A DNA stretch of 7,907 nt, taken from Geminicoccaceae bacterium. Lineage in GTDB: Bacteria > Pseudomonadota > Alphaproteobacteria > Geminicoccales > Geminicoccaceae. Positions 1 to 7,500 of the stretch are shown here, piece by piece (positions within the stretch are counted from its first letter, which is position 1; each line of letters begins with the position of its first letter). The notes under the pieces were generated by a model. It searched no databases. It saw nothing but the letters and a program-made list of their open reading frames with translations, and was not told where the DNA came from. Made by a program: the position numbers and the translations under genes. The DNA lies in the NCBI GenBank assembly GCA_030824835.1, contig JAPJRA010000142.1, positions 1 through 7,907 on the forward strand, given 5' to 3'.

Positions 1-1
1 T

Positions 2-661
2 GGCGAGGGGCCGCGCACCCCGCACGACCCGGCCAATGCCGGGCTGCTGGTGTCGATGGTGGCCGCCGAGGCGGAGGATGTCGCCGGATTCGTGGCCGAG
101 AGCATCTCGATGCCGCTGCTCCAGGCCGGCACCATCCTCGCCGTCCTGGGCTACCTGATCTGGGTCCAGCCACTGATCGCTGCGATGTCCCTGCTGCTCT
201 ATCTGCCCGAGCTGATCATCGTCCCCCTGCAGCAGCGGACGCTCAACCGGCTGGGGCGCCTGCACACACTGGTCGTGCGGCGGCTGGGCATCCAGCTGGT
301 GCGCGAGGAGATGGGGTCACGCCGCCAGCGCGACGCGGCTCTGTTCACGGGCCTGGTCGAGCGCGCGTTCGACAGCCGGCTCGCCGCCTACCGGATCAAG
401 TACGGCCTGACCTTCCTGGGCAACCTGCTGGACGCGCTGGGACCGGTGGCCGTGCTAGGGTTCGGCGGCTGGCTGGTGCTGCAGGGGCAGGCATCGGTGG
501 GCACGCTGCTCGTCTTCATCACCGGCTTCCAGAAGGTGGGCGACCCCCTCGACCAGCTCATGGGCTTTTACCGGACGACACAGAATGCGATCGTCAAGTA
601 TCGGCTGATGGTCGCCGCGCTGGCGCCCCCCGGTCACACGCTCGCGGAGCGAACGGCCTGA
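2..661 (+). CDS. ABC exporter transmembrane domain protein without ATPase domain (5' partial)
   Basis: The frame is open from the left edge and ends with TGA at 659-661, giving 219 visible residues; the true start lies outside the window. A GTG at 50 is an internal codon, because homology-like sequence continues upstream of it. The visible part is the second half of a type I ABC-exporter membrane domain: a segment around SMVAAEAEDVAGFV, a hydrophobic pair near residues 40-75 (QAGTILAVLGYLIWV, then SLLLYLPELIIVPL), a charged cytoplasmic stretch with many Arg, and a last hydrophobic pair near residues 140-180 ending in TLLVFITGFQKVGDPLDQL. In most exporters a nucleotide-binding domain follows within a few tens of residues. 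Here the chain stops about 20 residues after YRLM, with no Walker A, signature or Walker B motif. It may be a natural stand-alone membrane subunit with a separate ATPase, or a truncated gene. The family call is firm; substrate is unknown. Confidence 0.8.
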   Translation, partial: GEGPRTPHDPANAGLLVSMVAAEAEDVAGFVAESISMPLLQAGTILAVLGYLIWVQPLIAAMSLLLYLPELIIVPLQQRTLNRLGRLHTLVVRRLGIQLVREEMGSRRQRDAALFTGLVERAFDSRLAAYRIKYGLTFLGNLLDALGPVAVLGFGGWLVLQGQASVGTLLVFITGFQKVGDPLDQLMGFYRTTQNAIVKYRLMVAALAPPGHTLAERTA

Positions 662-695
662 GCCGTCCTGCGCTCACGGGCGCGGGAAGGACGGC
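662..695. terminator. Stem-loop between convergent genes, possible bidirectional terminator
   Basis: An inverted repeat GCCGTCCT (662-669) / AGGACGGC (688-695) gives an 8-bp perfect outer stem. GCGC at 670-673 and 680-683 can extend it with a bulge. It begins at the base after the + strand stop codon and overlaps the last codons of the minus-strand glycosyltransferase. Position between convergent genes suits a shared terminator, but there is no T-tract on either strand, so intrinsic termination is uncertain. Confidence 0.4.
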
Positions 696-2329
696 AGATC
701 GCTGCAGTCGGCTCGCTTGGGAGCACCGCCGGTCGGATGCCGCCACTCGACCGCGAACAGACGCGATCTGGCCGGCAGCTCGATCGGCTGCGTCTCAGCC
801 TCGATCAGCCGCACCAGCTCGGGATTGAGCAGGGTCGGGCTGCCCCAGCTGGCAGTGGGCCCCAAGATCACGCCGGTCGGATAGCAGGCGAGCACCCGCT
901 CCAACGATTCCCTGGTCGAGATCACCGGTCGCCCGGTGCGGAAATCCAGGCCGAACTCGTGCCGCTGATCGGGCTTCAGCTCCCCCATCTTGGAGGGGCT
1001 GAAACGGATGTCGTAGCGGCCGAGGAAATAGAGCGTGGCCAGCTCCTCGGTCGTCACCACGACATCCGCGTGCGCCAGCCAGGGCTCGAGTACCGGGGCC
1101 ACCCTGGGCCAGTTCGGCGGCGGCTGGTCCGGCGGGACCGTGATGTTCGCGAGCAGGGTCACCGAACGCAGCCATGCCGGGTTGGCGGCCACCAGGAACA
1201 ACAGGGCACCCGCGATGAGCACCCCACCCGTGGTCGGGCGCCGCAGGCCCAGCGTCGCCAGAGCAGGCGCCAGACGTGCCTGCAACCCGCAGAGAAACGA
1301 CCACAAGGCGGGCCAGAGTGCGGCAACACCCATGCCCCAGACCACGAACAGCAGCGGCTGGGCGTAGACGATGTAGCGCAGGCTCTTGGACGCGGCCGTC
1401 GAGTTGAGCAGAAACGAGACCAAGAAGGTCACCAGCGCGAACAGCGCCGGGCGCGGCCAGGCGACGAGGGCGGCCAGCCCGAGGATGCCGGTGAGCGGCC
1501 ACAAGGTCGGATAGAACAGGCTGTAGAAGGCGTGATAGTACCAGAATCGGTCCTGGCTCTTCTGGTTGAACAGCGGCGTCGAGCGAAAGATGTCCCACAG
1601 GCCCAGCGAGATGCCGATCGCGAGGACCACCCCCAGCCCGACGATGGCGATTCCCACGACCGCGAGCTTGCGGCCACGCGGGACGCTCCGGTCCGTGAGC
1701 CAGGGCAGGCCCAGCACGCTCACAGCCCAGACACCCAGTCCGATCAGGCCGATGAGCGTGGTCGGCTGCAAGTAGAGAGCGAACAGGGCCGCCGATACCG
1801 CCCCTGCCCCCAGCACGGCACGCTTGCGCGCCGAATGCCGGCCGCACACCGCGGCATAGGTCAGGAACGCGGCCAGGAGAAAGCTCAGGCACTGCGGTGC
1901 ATAGAACCGGGCGAACTGAGCGATGTCGATCGCGAAGGGCGAGAGGGCGAAGCCGCCCGCGCCGAGCCAGGCCGCCAGGGTGGAACTCTCCCGTCGCAGC
2001 CAGACGAACAGCAGCGCTGCCACCAGCGCCATGCACACGACGGAGGGAATCCGGGCGCTGGCGAGGCTGTCGCCGAACAGCGCATAGCTGCCAGCCACCA
2101 GATAGGTATGGAGCAGGCCACGATAATAGACCCCCTCGGCGATCGAAGGCACGCCATGCTCGAGCACGCCACGGGCGGCCAGCGCGTGATGCAGCTCGTC
2201 GGGATGCGGCAGGTGGCCGAGGTTGACGCAGTAGAGCAGCCCAACGGCCAAGGCCAGGAGCAACGGCGCGCGCCACGAGTGCCGGAGCATGGAGGCACCG
2301 TGGGCGGCGACGGCGGCAGAAGACGGCAT
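674..2329 (-). CDS. Polytopic membrane glycosyltransferase, GT39/ArnT/PMT-like
   Basis: Predicted integral membrane glycosyltransferase of 551 residues, of the type that moves a sugar from a polyprenyl-phosphate donor to an acceptor on the outer face of the inner membrane. A first hydrophobic segment (residues 21-37) is followed by a periplasmic loop with PHPDE at 41-45; the acidic D44-E45 pair matches the catalytic acidic motif of the family. Roughly ten further hydrophobic segments run to about residue 383, including one after RFYAPQ (141-146). The last ~150 residues are soluble. An in-frame ATG lies further upstream at 2482, but it would overlap the ligase gene by about 95 bases and adds a Pro/Arg-rich tail with no membrane character. 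I chose ATG 2329 because GGAG sits at 2340-2337 with a 7-base spacer. The gene starts 58 bases after the ligase stop in the same direction, so co-transcription is likely. Acceptor and donor cannot be read from the sequence. Confidence 0.8.
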   Translation of the reverse strand: MPSSAAVAAHGASMLRHSWRAPLLLALAVGLLYCVNLGHLPHPDELHHALAARGVLEHGVPSIAEGVYYRGLLHTYLVAGSYALFGDSLASARIPSVVCMALVAALLFVWLRRESSTLAAWLGAGGFALSPFAIDIAQFARFYAPQCLSFLLAAFLTYAAVCGRHSARKRAVLGAGAVSAALFALYLQPTTLIGLIGLGVWAVSVLGLPWLTDRSVPRGRKLAVVGIAIVGLGVVLAIGISLGLWDIFRSTPLFNQKSQDRFWYYHAFYSLFYPTLWPLTGILGLAALVAWPRPALFALVTFLVSFLLNSTAASKSLRYIVYAQPLLFVVWGMGVAALWPALWSFLCGLQARLAPALATLGLRRPTTGGVLIAGALLFLVAANPAWLRSVTLLANITVPPDQPPPNWPRVAPVLEPWLAHADVVVTTEELATLYFLGRYDIRFSPSKMGELKPDQRHEFGLDFRTGRPVISTRESLERVLACYPTGVILGPTASWGSPTLLNPELVRLIEAETQPIELPARSRLFAVEWRHPTGGAPKRADCSDLPSFPRP

Positions 2330-2336
2330 CGAGTAT

Positions 2337-2340
2337 CTCC
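2337..2340 (-). promoter_or_regulatory. Ribosome binding site fixing the glycosyltransferase start
   Basis: On the minus strand GGAG is followed by 7 bases and then the ATG at 2329. The competing upstream starts at 2347 and 2482 have no comparable purine-rich site at the right distance, so this decides the start. Confidence 0.55.
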
Positions 2341-2387
2341 GGCGCATGCGGGCACGGCCGGCGGCTGCCGGGCGGCCCGCCGGTACT

Positions 2388-4094
2388 TCAGGAGGCGTGG
2401 GCTGCCAGCTCGCCGGACATATGGAACTCGGGAAGGCGCCGCTCCTCCCGAGATTGCTCCAGATGTGCGAAACACAACCCAAGCGTCAAGATTCGTCCAA
2501 CCTCATGCGACCGGATGGCCATCGGGTCCAGGCCACGCAGGTAGATCCCCCGCTCCTGGAGCTGCGCCAGACCGGCGTGGAAGGCGGGCAGCTCGCGTAG
2601 GCGGTGGCCGAAGTCGCGGGCATCCGTGTCCCGAGCGCCGGCACGCGGGAACGGTGCCCGGCCCAGATGACGTTGGCCGAGCTTGTTCACGAGGCGCCGT
2701 ACCTCGTTGCCGGCATAGCCCAGCACATCGCGCGCCACCCGAGCCGGGTGCCACGAGGCTGAGTAGCCGCTCGTGGTCGGCAGGGCAGCGGCCTGCGGGG
2801 ACAGCTCATGGATCAGGCGCCGGTGCTGCCCCTCCATCACCCGGGTCCACGGCGACAGGGCAGCAGCCGCCATCGCCACCTCTCGGTCCATGAGTGGCGC
2901 CACGACGTTGATGCCCAGATTGACATAGGTGCTGAAATGGCCGCCGAAGAACTCGGGCAGACGGAAGCCGTGGAACACGCGATCACAGGTCTCGTGGGCG
3001 GTTGGGCCGCGGAATGACTGGAGGTTGGCGATGATGCCCGTCCGACAGTCGCGCACCCACTGCTGGGCAGCCGGGGTGAGCTGCGCGTCCGACAACGGCA
3101 TCGGGGCGATACGAAGATCGTACAGGCGCTCCAGGGAAGCGACACGGCGGCCATAGAACGGCAGCTCGTGGTGAAAGTAGAAATCCTTCAGCAGCTCGCC
3201 ACCGCCACCATGTGCCACGACGGTAATCCCGCGCGCACGGCGGGCGTGGGTCGCTTGCCAGTCGCGGTGAATCTTGGCGACGTCGACCAGACCATCGGAT
3301 TCGACGAGCAGTTTCGCCATTTCCTGGCCGAGCCGGTCCAGATTCTGTCGGTGCACATGCAGCGGCAGCCGAAACACCTCGGCCACCCGCACGGCCAGCG
3401 CGGCATCGACGGATACCGGCTCGCCCGTCATCGCCGCTTCGTCGCCCATCCCTCGCGTGCGCAGCAGCGCGGCCACGAGTCGCGAGTCGAAGCCACCGGT
3501 CAGATCGATGCTTAGCCGTTCGTGGACCAGCGAAAGCGCCAGATCCTCGGCGTGATCGGCAAGCACCACCGCGAACGGACGATCCATGTCGGGAGCCGGG
3601 AAACGCTTGGGCTCGATGTCGATGCTGGTGCGCGCACGGGTGGCGCGGAGCCGCACTATCTCGTGGCCGCGCAGACGGTGAATGCCGGGCAACAGCGTCC
3701 GCGGTGCGTAGACACAGCCATGGAGCAGGAATTCGACCAGCCGGTCGGTCGCGATGTCGGCAGCCTTAGCGCCACGTGCGGCCGCCATCTCGAGAAAGCT
3801 GCTCGTCAGCCGGCCGAAGTCATCAAAAAATAATCGATACAGACCGGCATTATCGACGGATGCATACCATACGTCATCATGCTTATCCCATACGACAAGA
3901 CCGAATACACCCTTCAGGCGATGACAAATCGCAGCCAGCGGCCGGTCTGCAAGTCGGCGCGCAAGCACCGCCACGGAAGTTGTCCCGGCGGCAAGTGACG
4001 ATAAATATAGATGTCCCTTCCACCATATCGAAAAACGATTGTTCTCATATAAATTGAATCCATTTGAATTCAGGCGATGCGCATCAATGTGCAC
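2388..4094 (-). CDS. Asparagine-synthetase-like amide ligase (AsnB family), apparent N-terminal loss
   Basis: Residue numbers count from the upstream in-frame ATG at 4109; the preferred start is GTG at 4094 (residue 6), which has AGGAG 7 bases upstream, giving 568 residues. The N-terminal part is a degenerate class-II glutamine amidotransferase domain: GVFGLVVWD (67-75) followed by DNAGLYRLFF (86-95) is the usual G-x-F-x-x-x-x-x-D...D-x-x-G-x-x-P/x-L-Y/F pattern, and GCVYAPRTLLPGIHRLRGHEI (131-151) is the typical domain-joining stretch. No N-terminal Met-Cys is present, so glutaminase activity is not expected. The C-terminal synthetase domain has the ATP pyrophosphate loop LTGGFDSR (203-210), a second glycine-rich loop GGGGE (301-305), and VVAPLMDREV (402-411). 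Family members use ATP to adenylate a carboxylate and form an amide: asparagine, beta-lactam, lasso macrolactam or carboxamide. The substrate here is unknown. The first ~90 codons are AT-richer than the rest. The chain is some 45 residues shorter than typical AsnB proteins; see the adjoining frame at 4106-4255. Confidence 0.82.
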   Translation of the reverse strand: MHIDAHRLNSNGFNLYENNRFSIWWKGHLYLSSLAAGTTSVAVLARRLADRPLAAICHRLKGVFGLVVWDKHDDVWYASVDNAGLYRLFFDDFGRLTSSFLEMAAARGAKAADIATDRLVEFLLHGCVYAPRTLLPGIHRLRGHEIVRLRATRARTSIDIEPKRFPAPDMDRPFAVVLADHAEDLALSLVHERLSIDLTGGFDSRLVAALLRTRGMGDEAAMTGEPVSVDAALAVRVAEVFRLPLHVHRQNLDRLGQEMAKLLVESDGLVDVAKIHRDWQATHARRARGITVVAHGGGGELLKDFYFHHELPFYGRRVASLERLYDLRIAPMPLSDAQLTPAAQQWVRDCRTGIIANLQSFRGPTAHETCDRVFHGFRLPEFFGGHFSTYVNLGINVVAPLMDREVAMAAAALSPWTRVMEGQHRRLIHELSPQAAALPTTSGYSASWHPARVARDVLGYAGNEVRRLVNKLGQRHLGRAPFPRAGARDTDARDFGHRLRELPAFHAGLAQLQERGIYLRGLDPMAIRSHEVGRILTLGLCFAHLEQSREERRLPEFHMSGELAAHAS

Positions 4095-4101
4095 TTCGCG
4101 T

Positions 4102-4106
4102 CTCCT
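4102..4106 (-). promoter_or_regulatory. Ribosome binding site for the GTG start of the ligase frame
   Basis: AGGAG reads on the minus strand at 4106-4102 with a 7-base spacer to GTG 4094. The alternative ATG at 4109 has only GGAAG directly abutting it, which is too close. The site would permit re-initiation right after the TGA (4108-4106) of the preceding short frame. Confidence 0.5.
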
Positions 4107-4255
4107 CATCTTCCAAATTGACGAGCGCCACGATCCCCACTTTCGCGGCTAATCCAGGAACAATATTTCGTCAATATCGGAGCCTTATCATGATACGTAC
4201 GGCTGGAGTGCTTCCTTCCCGCCCGCGCCCCCAAGGCGGCGAATAGGTATTTCAT
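4106..4255 (-). CDS. Short ORF, probable out-of-frame N-terminus of the amide ligase
   Basis: A 49-residue frame runs from ATG 4255 to TGA 4108-4106. It has GAGGTG at 4264-4259 as a ribosome binding site and its stop overlaps an in-frame ATG (4109) of the ligase in an ATGA arrangement. The translation begins MKYLFAALG and ends with SWISRESGDRGARQFGR. This resembles the first strand of a class-II amidotransferase domain (as in MCGIFGVF) and, before the stop, the region that in AsnB reads RHRGPDWSG. The ligase frame then resumes with VHIDAHRL, matching the AsnB stretch AILAHERL. Read together with a one-base shift the two frames would give a protein of about 617 residues, the usual AsnB length. 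Position 2 is Lys, so the nucleophilic Cys is missing in this reading too. I see the match by eye only. Alternatives are a separate small peptide (the part KAPILTKYCS weakly recalls lasso leaders) or a non-coding stretch. Confidence 0.45.
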   Translation of the reverse strand: MKYLFAALGARAGRKHSSRTYHDKAPILTKYCSWISRESGDRGARQFGR

Positions 4256-4258
4256 AGG

Positions 4259-4264
4259 CACCTC
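4259..4264 (-). promoter_or_regulatory. Ribosome binding site before the short ORF
   Basis: GAGGTG on the minus strand at 4264-4259 is a six-base match to the anti-Shine-Dalgarno sequence. It lies 3 bases before ATG 4255 (5 bases counted from GAGG), slightly close but usable. It is the main evidence that translation begins at 4255 rather than at 4109 or 4094. Confidence 0.45.
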
Positions 4265-4293
4265 GGTACGATGACGCCGTCTGCACAGCGGCT

Positions 4294-4314
4294 GTCACGG
4301 GGCAGCGGTCACGG
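4294..4314. promoter_or_regulatory. Tandem direct repeat GTCACGG, possible operator
   Basis: GTCACGG occurs at 4294-4300 and again at 4308-4314, a 14-base period. The second copy overlaps the 10-base palindrome CGGCATGCCG (4312-4321). The pair lies about 40-60 bases upstream of the short ORF start, where a regulator could act. No convincing -35/-10 pair could be placed with it, so the role is speculative. Confidence 0.2.
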
Positions 4315-4521
4315 CATGCCGAAGCAATAACTGACGGCGCCTGCAGCTCGAGCGGGGCCACACGCTCAAGGCAGATATCGGTCATGATTATGAACGTGAA
4401 GGTTCTACTGCCGGATTGCCCCAGGCAGCTCTGCGGGCTCACCCCGCTGCGGCTCTACGCCGTGCAGCACGACGATTGGAGGCAGACGCGCGCGTCACTT
4501 GGACTGGGCCTGGGCCGTGAT

Positions 4522-4540
4522 GCCTGCGGTACCGGCAGGC
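4522..4540 (-). terminator. Small hairpin after the NRPS stop codon
   Basis: GCCTGC and GCAGGC pair across a 7-base loop, starting about 15 bases after the NRPS stop codon. The stem is only 6 bp and no T-run follows, so this is at best a weak or factor-assisted terminator. Confidence 0.2.
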
Positions 4541-4555
4541 GCAACCGTCACCCGT

Positions 4556-7500
4556 TCAGCCCGACGCGGACAACGACCTCGTCAGCCGGCGGCGCAGACG
4601 CTCGGCCAGCACCGGCAGGCGGTCGGTGTCGAGCATGCCCAGATGGTCGCCCGGCAGCATCTCGACCGCCAAGGACCCCGTGACGAATGCGGACCAGCCT
4701 AGGGCCGGGTCCTCGAGAGCACGACCGCTCTCGTAGGTGAGATACTCCTCGGGAAAGCCGCCCTCGGTGCGGAACAAGGTCAGCGGGCCGTCGTAGCTGC
4801 CGGGACGGTAGGTGGCCATGGCACGGAAATTGGCCTTGAACACGGCGAGCACGCCCGCCACGGCCACCTCCAGGTCGAGGAGGCCACCGCTTGTCAGAGC
4901 CTCCATGGTGGCGGCAAGCTGCTCCGCCGGCTCGCGGTTGCGCATGGTCTCCAACGGGACCGGCAGCCGGTCACCGTAAAGCGCGTAGAGGGCACGGACG
5001 ATCGAGCCCTGAGCCACCCGGTCGTTCTGGAAGTCGTCGAGGCTGCTCTCGGTGACGACCGTGTCGAGCAGACCGAGAAACCCGACCTCCTCGCCCTGGA
5101 AGCGGAGCTGACGGGCTGCCTCGAAGGCGACGGTCCCGCCGAACGAGTGGCCGAGCAGCAGATAGGGCCCGTGCGGCTGGCGGCTGCGCATGGCGCCGAC
5201 CAGATAGGCCGCCTGGGCCTCGATCCGGTCCAGAGGCCGCTCGCTGCCGAAGAAGCCCGGCAACTGCAGCGCGGCCAGAGTGACAGTCGGGGCCAGCACC
5301 CTGGCCAATGGCTGCAGATAATAGGGCATCGCCACCACGCCCGGGACGGTGAACAGGATGGGTGAGCCAGCAGCTTCGGTCAGCATGACCAGCGATGGCG
5401 ACCGCTCCTCCGGCACCTCCAGGGCGGCGACGAGACCACGCACGGTGGGATCCGCGAACAGGGCCGACATGTCCGGCGCCCGACCGAGCCTTTCCTTCAG
5501 CCGGCGCTGGATCATCACGAGCTTCAGGGAATCGGCGCCCAGGTCGAAGAAGGACTGCGCCGGCGTGGGTGCCCCGGTGCCGAGGACCTCGCCCACCAGG
5601 TCGGCGATCCGCTGCTCGGCCGGTGTCGCCGGACGGTCTGTGGCGACGGGTGTTCGGGCCTGCATGGCGAACGCGCCCAGGGTGGAGCGATCGACCTTGC
5701 CGTTGCTGGTCAGGGGGAGCCGGTCGAGGCGGTGGACGAAGCGCGGGACCATGTAGTCGGGCAGGCGCTGGCCGAGGAACTGGCGCAGCTCCGTGTCGAT
5801 GTCGCCCGTGGCGGCAGCGGGTACGGCCTGTGTCCTCGGTGCGGTCGAGGCCAGGATCACATCGAGGCCCAGCCGCTCGCCGATGCTGCCGGCCACAAGC
5901 GGAATCTCGACCCGGCTGAAGCCGGCCTCCCCAAGCGCCGCCCGCCATGCAGCACGGTCCAAAAGCGGATGTTGCGACCGGCGGTCGAGGTCGGTGAAGG
6001 AATCGAAACCCGACTGCAGGCCCATGCTGAGGTCGTACCACGGCAGGAACCGCGTCTCCTCGACCACAAGCAGCAGGCCGCCCGGTCGGAGGCGTCGACG
6101 AATGGACGCCAGCGCCACGGCGATATCCGGCACGGCGTGCAGCACGCTGCTGGCGATGACGACGTCGAAGATCTGCGCCTCGGGCTCGACGGGCGCGGTC
6201 AGATCGAGCCGGGCCAGATCCAGCCAGGGGGGCGTGCCGAGCCGGCGCTCGGCCAGGTGAAGGAAATGCTGGCTGACGTCGGTGAAGCAGTAGCGAACGC
6301 GGTCGAGCGGGAGCTGTGGCAGCAGGGCCGCCAGCGTCGTGCCCAGGCCGGCACCCACCTCGAGGATCGCCAGCGGTCGTGTCGCGGCCATGCTTGCGAT
6401 GGTCCGCCCGAGCACGTCATAAGGTACCTGAAACAGCTTGGCGTAAACCTCGGGCGTGCCCGCATCGAGATAGAGGTCGGCAGCGTGCCTGCGACCGGTC
6501 AGGATGTCCGGCAGCTCCACGGTCAGGCGGCGCAGGAGGTCGAGGTCCGCCGGCCCGAAGCCGAAACGGTCGAAGGCGGCGAAGTTCCGCAACAGGTCCT
6601 CGCCGTCGGCCACGCGGCCGTACCGCCGCACCAGCTCCAGGGCGCGACCGAGCCAGCGCCGGTAAGCCGGGGCGACCCCGCAACGGTCGATCACCGCGTC
6701 GATGCGCGGGAGGCCGTCTGGCTCGATCGGGATGGCGCCGGCAAAGGCAGCCAGACGCTCGAGCGCCGTGGCTGCGGTGAACGCCATGAAGCGCGTCAAC
6801 CGTTCCGTGGCCGCGTCGAACAGCGGCGGCTCGATCGGGCTGGCGGTGGCGATAGTGGCTGCTGCCGCCGTGGCCGCCGCCACCGGCCACAGGTCGACGG
6901 AAGCGTCGTCGACCGGATCCCTGGTGACGACGAAGGCGTGGAGAGTTTTGAGGTTGGGCTGGTTGGGGGCTGGGAGGGCTGTGGCGACGGCGTTGAGGAC
7001 GTCGGGGTGGTCGAGCAGGTGGGCCTCGATCTCGCCGAGCTCGATGCGGTGGCCCTGGATCTTGACCTGGAAATCCTCGCGGCCGAGGAACTCGAGCAGC
7101 TGGCCCGGGCGGAAGCGGCCGAGATCGCCGGTGCGGTAGCGGCGCTCGCCGGTCAGGGGATCGGTGCGGAAGCGCTCGGCGGTGCGCGAGGGATCGCCCC
7201 AGTAGCCGCGCGCCAGGCCGATCCCGCCGATCTCGATCTCGCCCACCACCCAGTCCGGGCAGGGCTCGAGCCTCTGGTTGACCACGTGCATGCTCTGGTT
7301 GGCGAGAGCCCGGCCGTAGGGTACCGACGGCCAGCCCGGCTCGGGGGTGCCGATCGTGTGCGCCAGCGACCAGATCGCGGCCTCGGTGGCCCCGCCCAGC
7401 GCCACCAGCTCGGCTTCGGGGGCGAGCGCCCGCAGCCGCGGCACCAGCTCCAGCGGCACCCAGTCGCCCGAGAGCAGGAACAGCCGCGGCGGCGCCGCCC

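Larger units (their letters stand above)
4256..4555. other. Intergenic region between the NRPS and the ligase genes
   Basis: This 300-base stretch holds no coding frame I trust. The minus-strand frame from GTG 4442 to 4188 has no ribosome binding site at either possible start (4442 or 4385) and no family resemblance; plus-strand frames crossing it run antisense into the NRPS. It contains a small hairpin just after the NRPS stop, the GTCACGG direct repeat, the palindrome CGGCATGCCG (4312-4321) and GCTCGAGC (4346-4353). A hexamer CATAAT on the minus strand near 4393-4388 resembles a -10 box but lacks a good -35 partner. The length suggests that the ligase gene may have its own promoter here. 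Confidence 0.5.

Noticed and set aside
795..2276. Minus-strand frame of 493 codons overlapping the glycosyltransferase
   Set aside because: Same strand, different frame from a clear membrane protein; Arg/Gly/Ala-rich with no hydrophobic segments, a frame shadow.
2330..2482. N-terminal extension of the glycosyltransferase to ATG 2482
   Set aside because: It overlaps the ligase 3' end, encodes a Pro/Arg-rich tail, and the site GGAG at 2340-2337 favours ATG 2329.
737..2893. Long + strand open frame of 718 codons
   Set aside because: It lies antisense to the glycosyltransferase and ligase, is rich in Arg, Gln, Gly and Pro with no domain, and is explained by high GC at third positions of the opposite genes.
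4188..4442. Minus-strand frame of 84 codons in the gap
   Set aside because: GTG 4442 and ATG 4385 both lack a ribosome binding site. The end YEIPIRRLGG only superficially recalls a RiPP leader, and the overlapping frame from 4255 has better support.
4384..4702. Two overlapping + strand frames across the gap into the NRPS end
   Set aside because: Both run antisense into the thioesterase coding region, have no ribosome binding site and no recognisable content.
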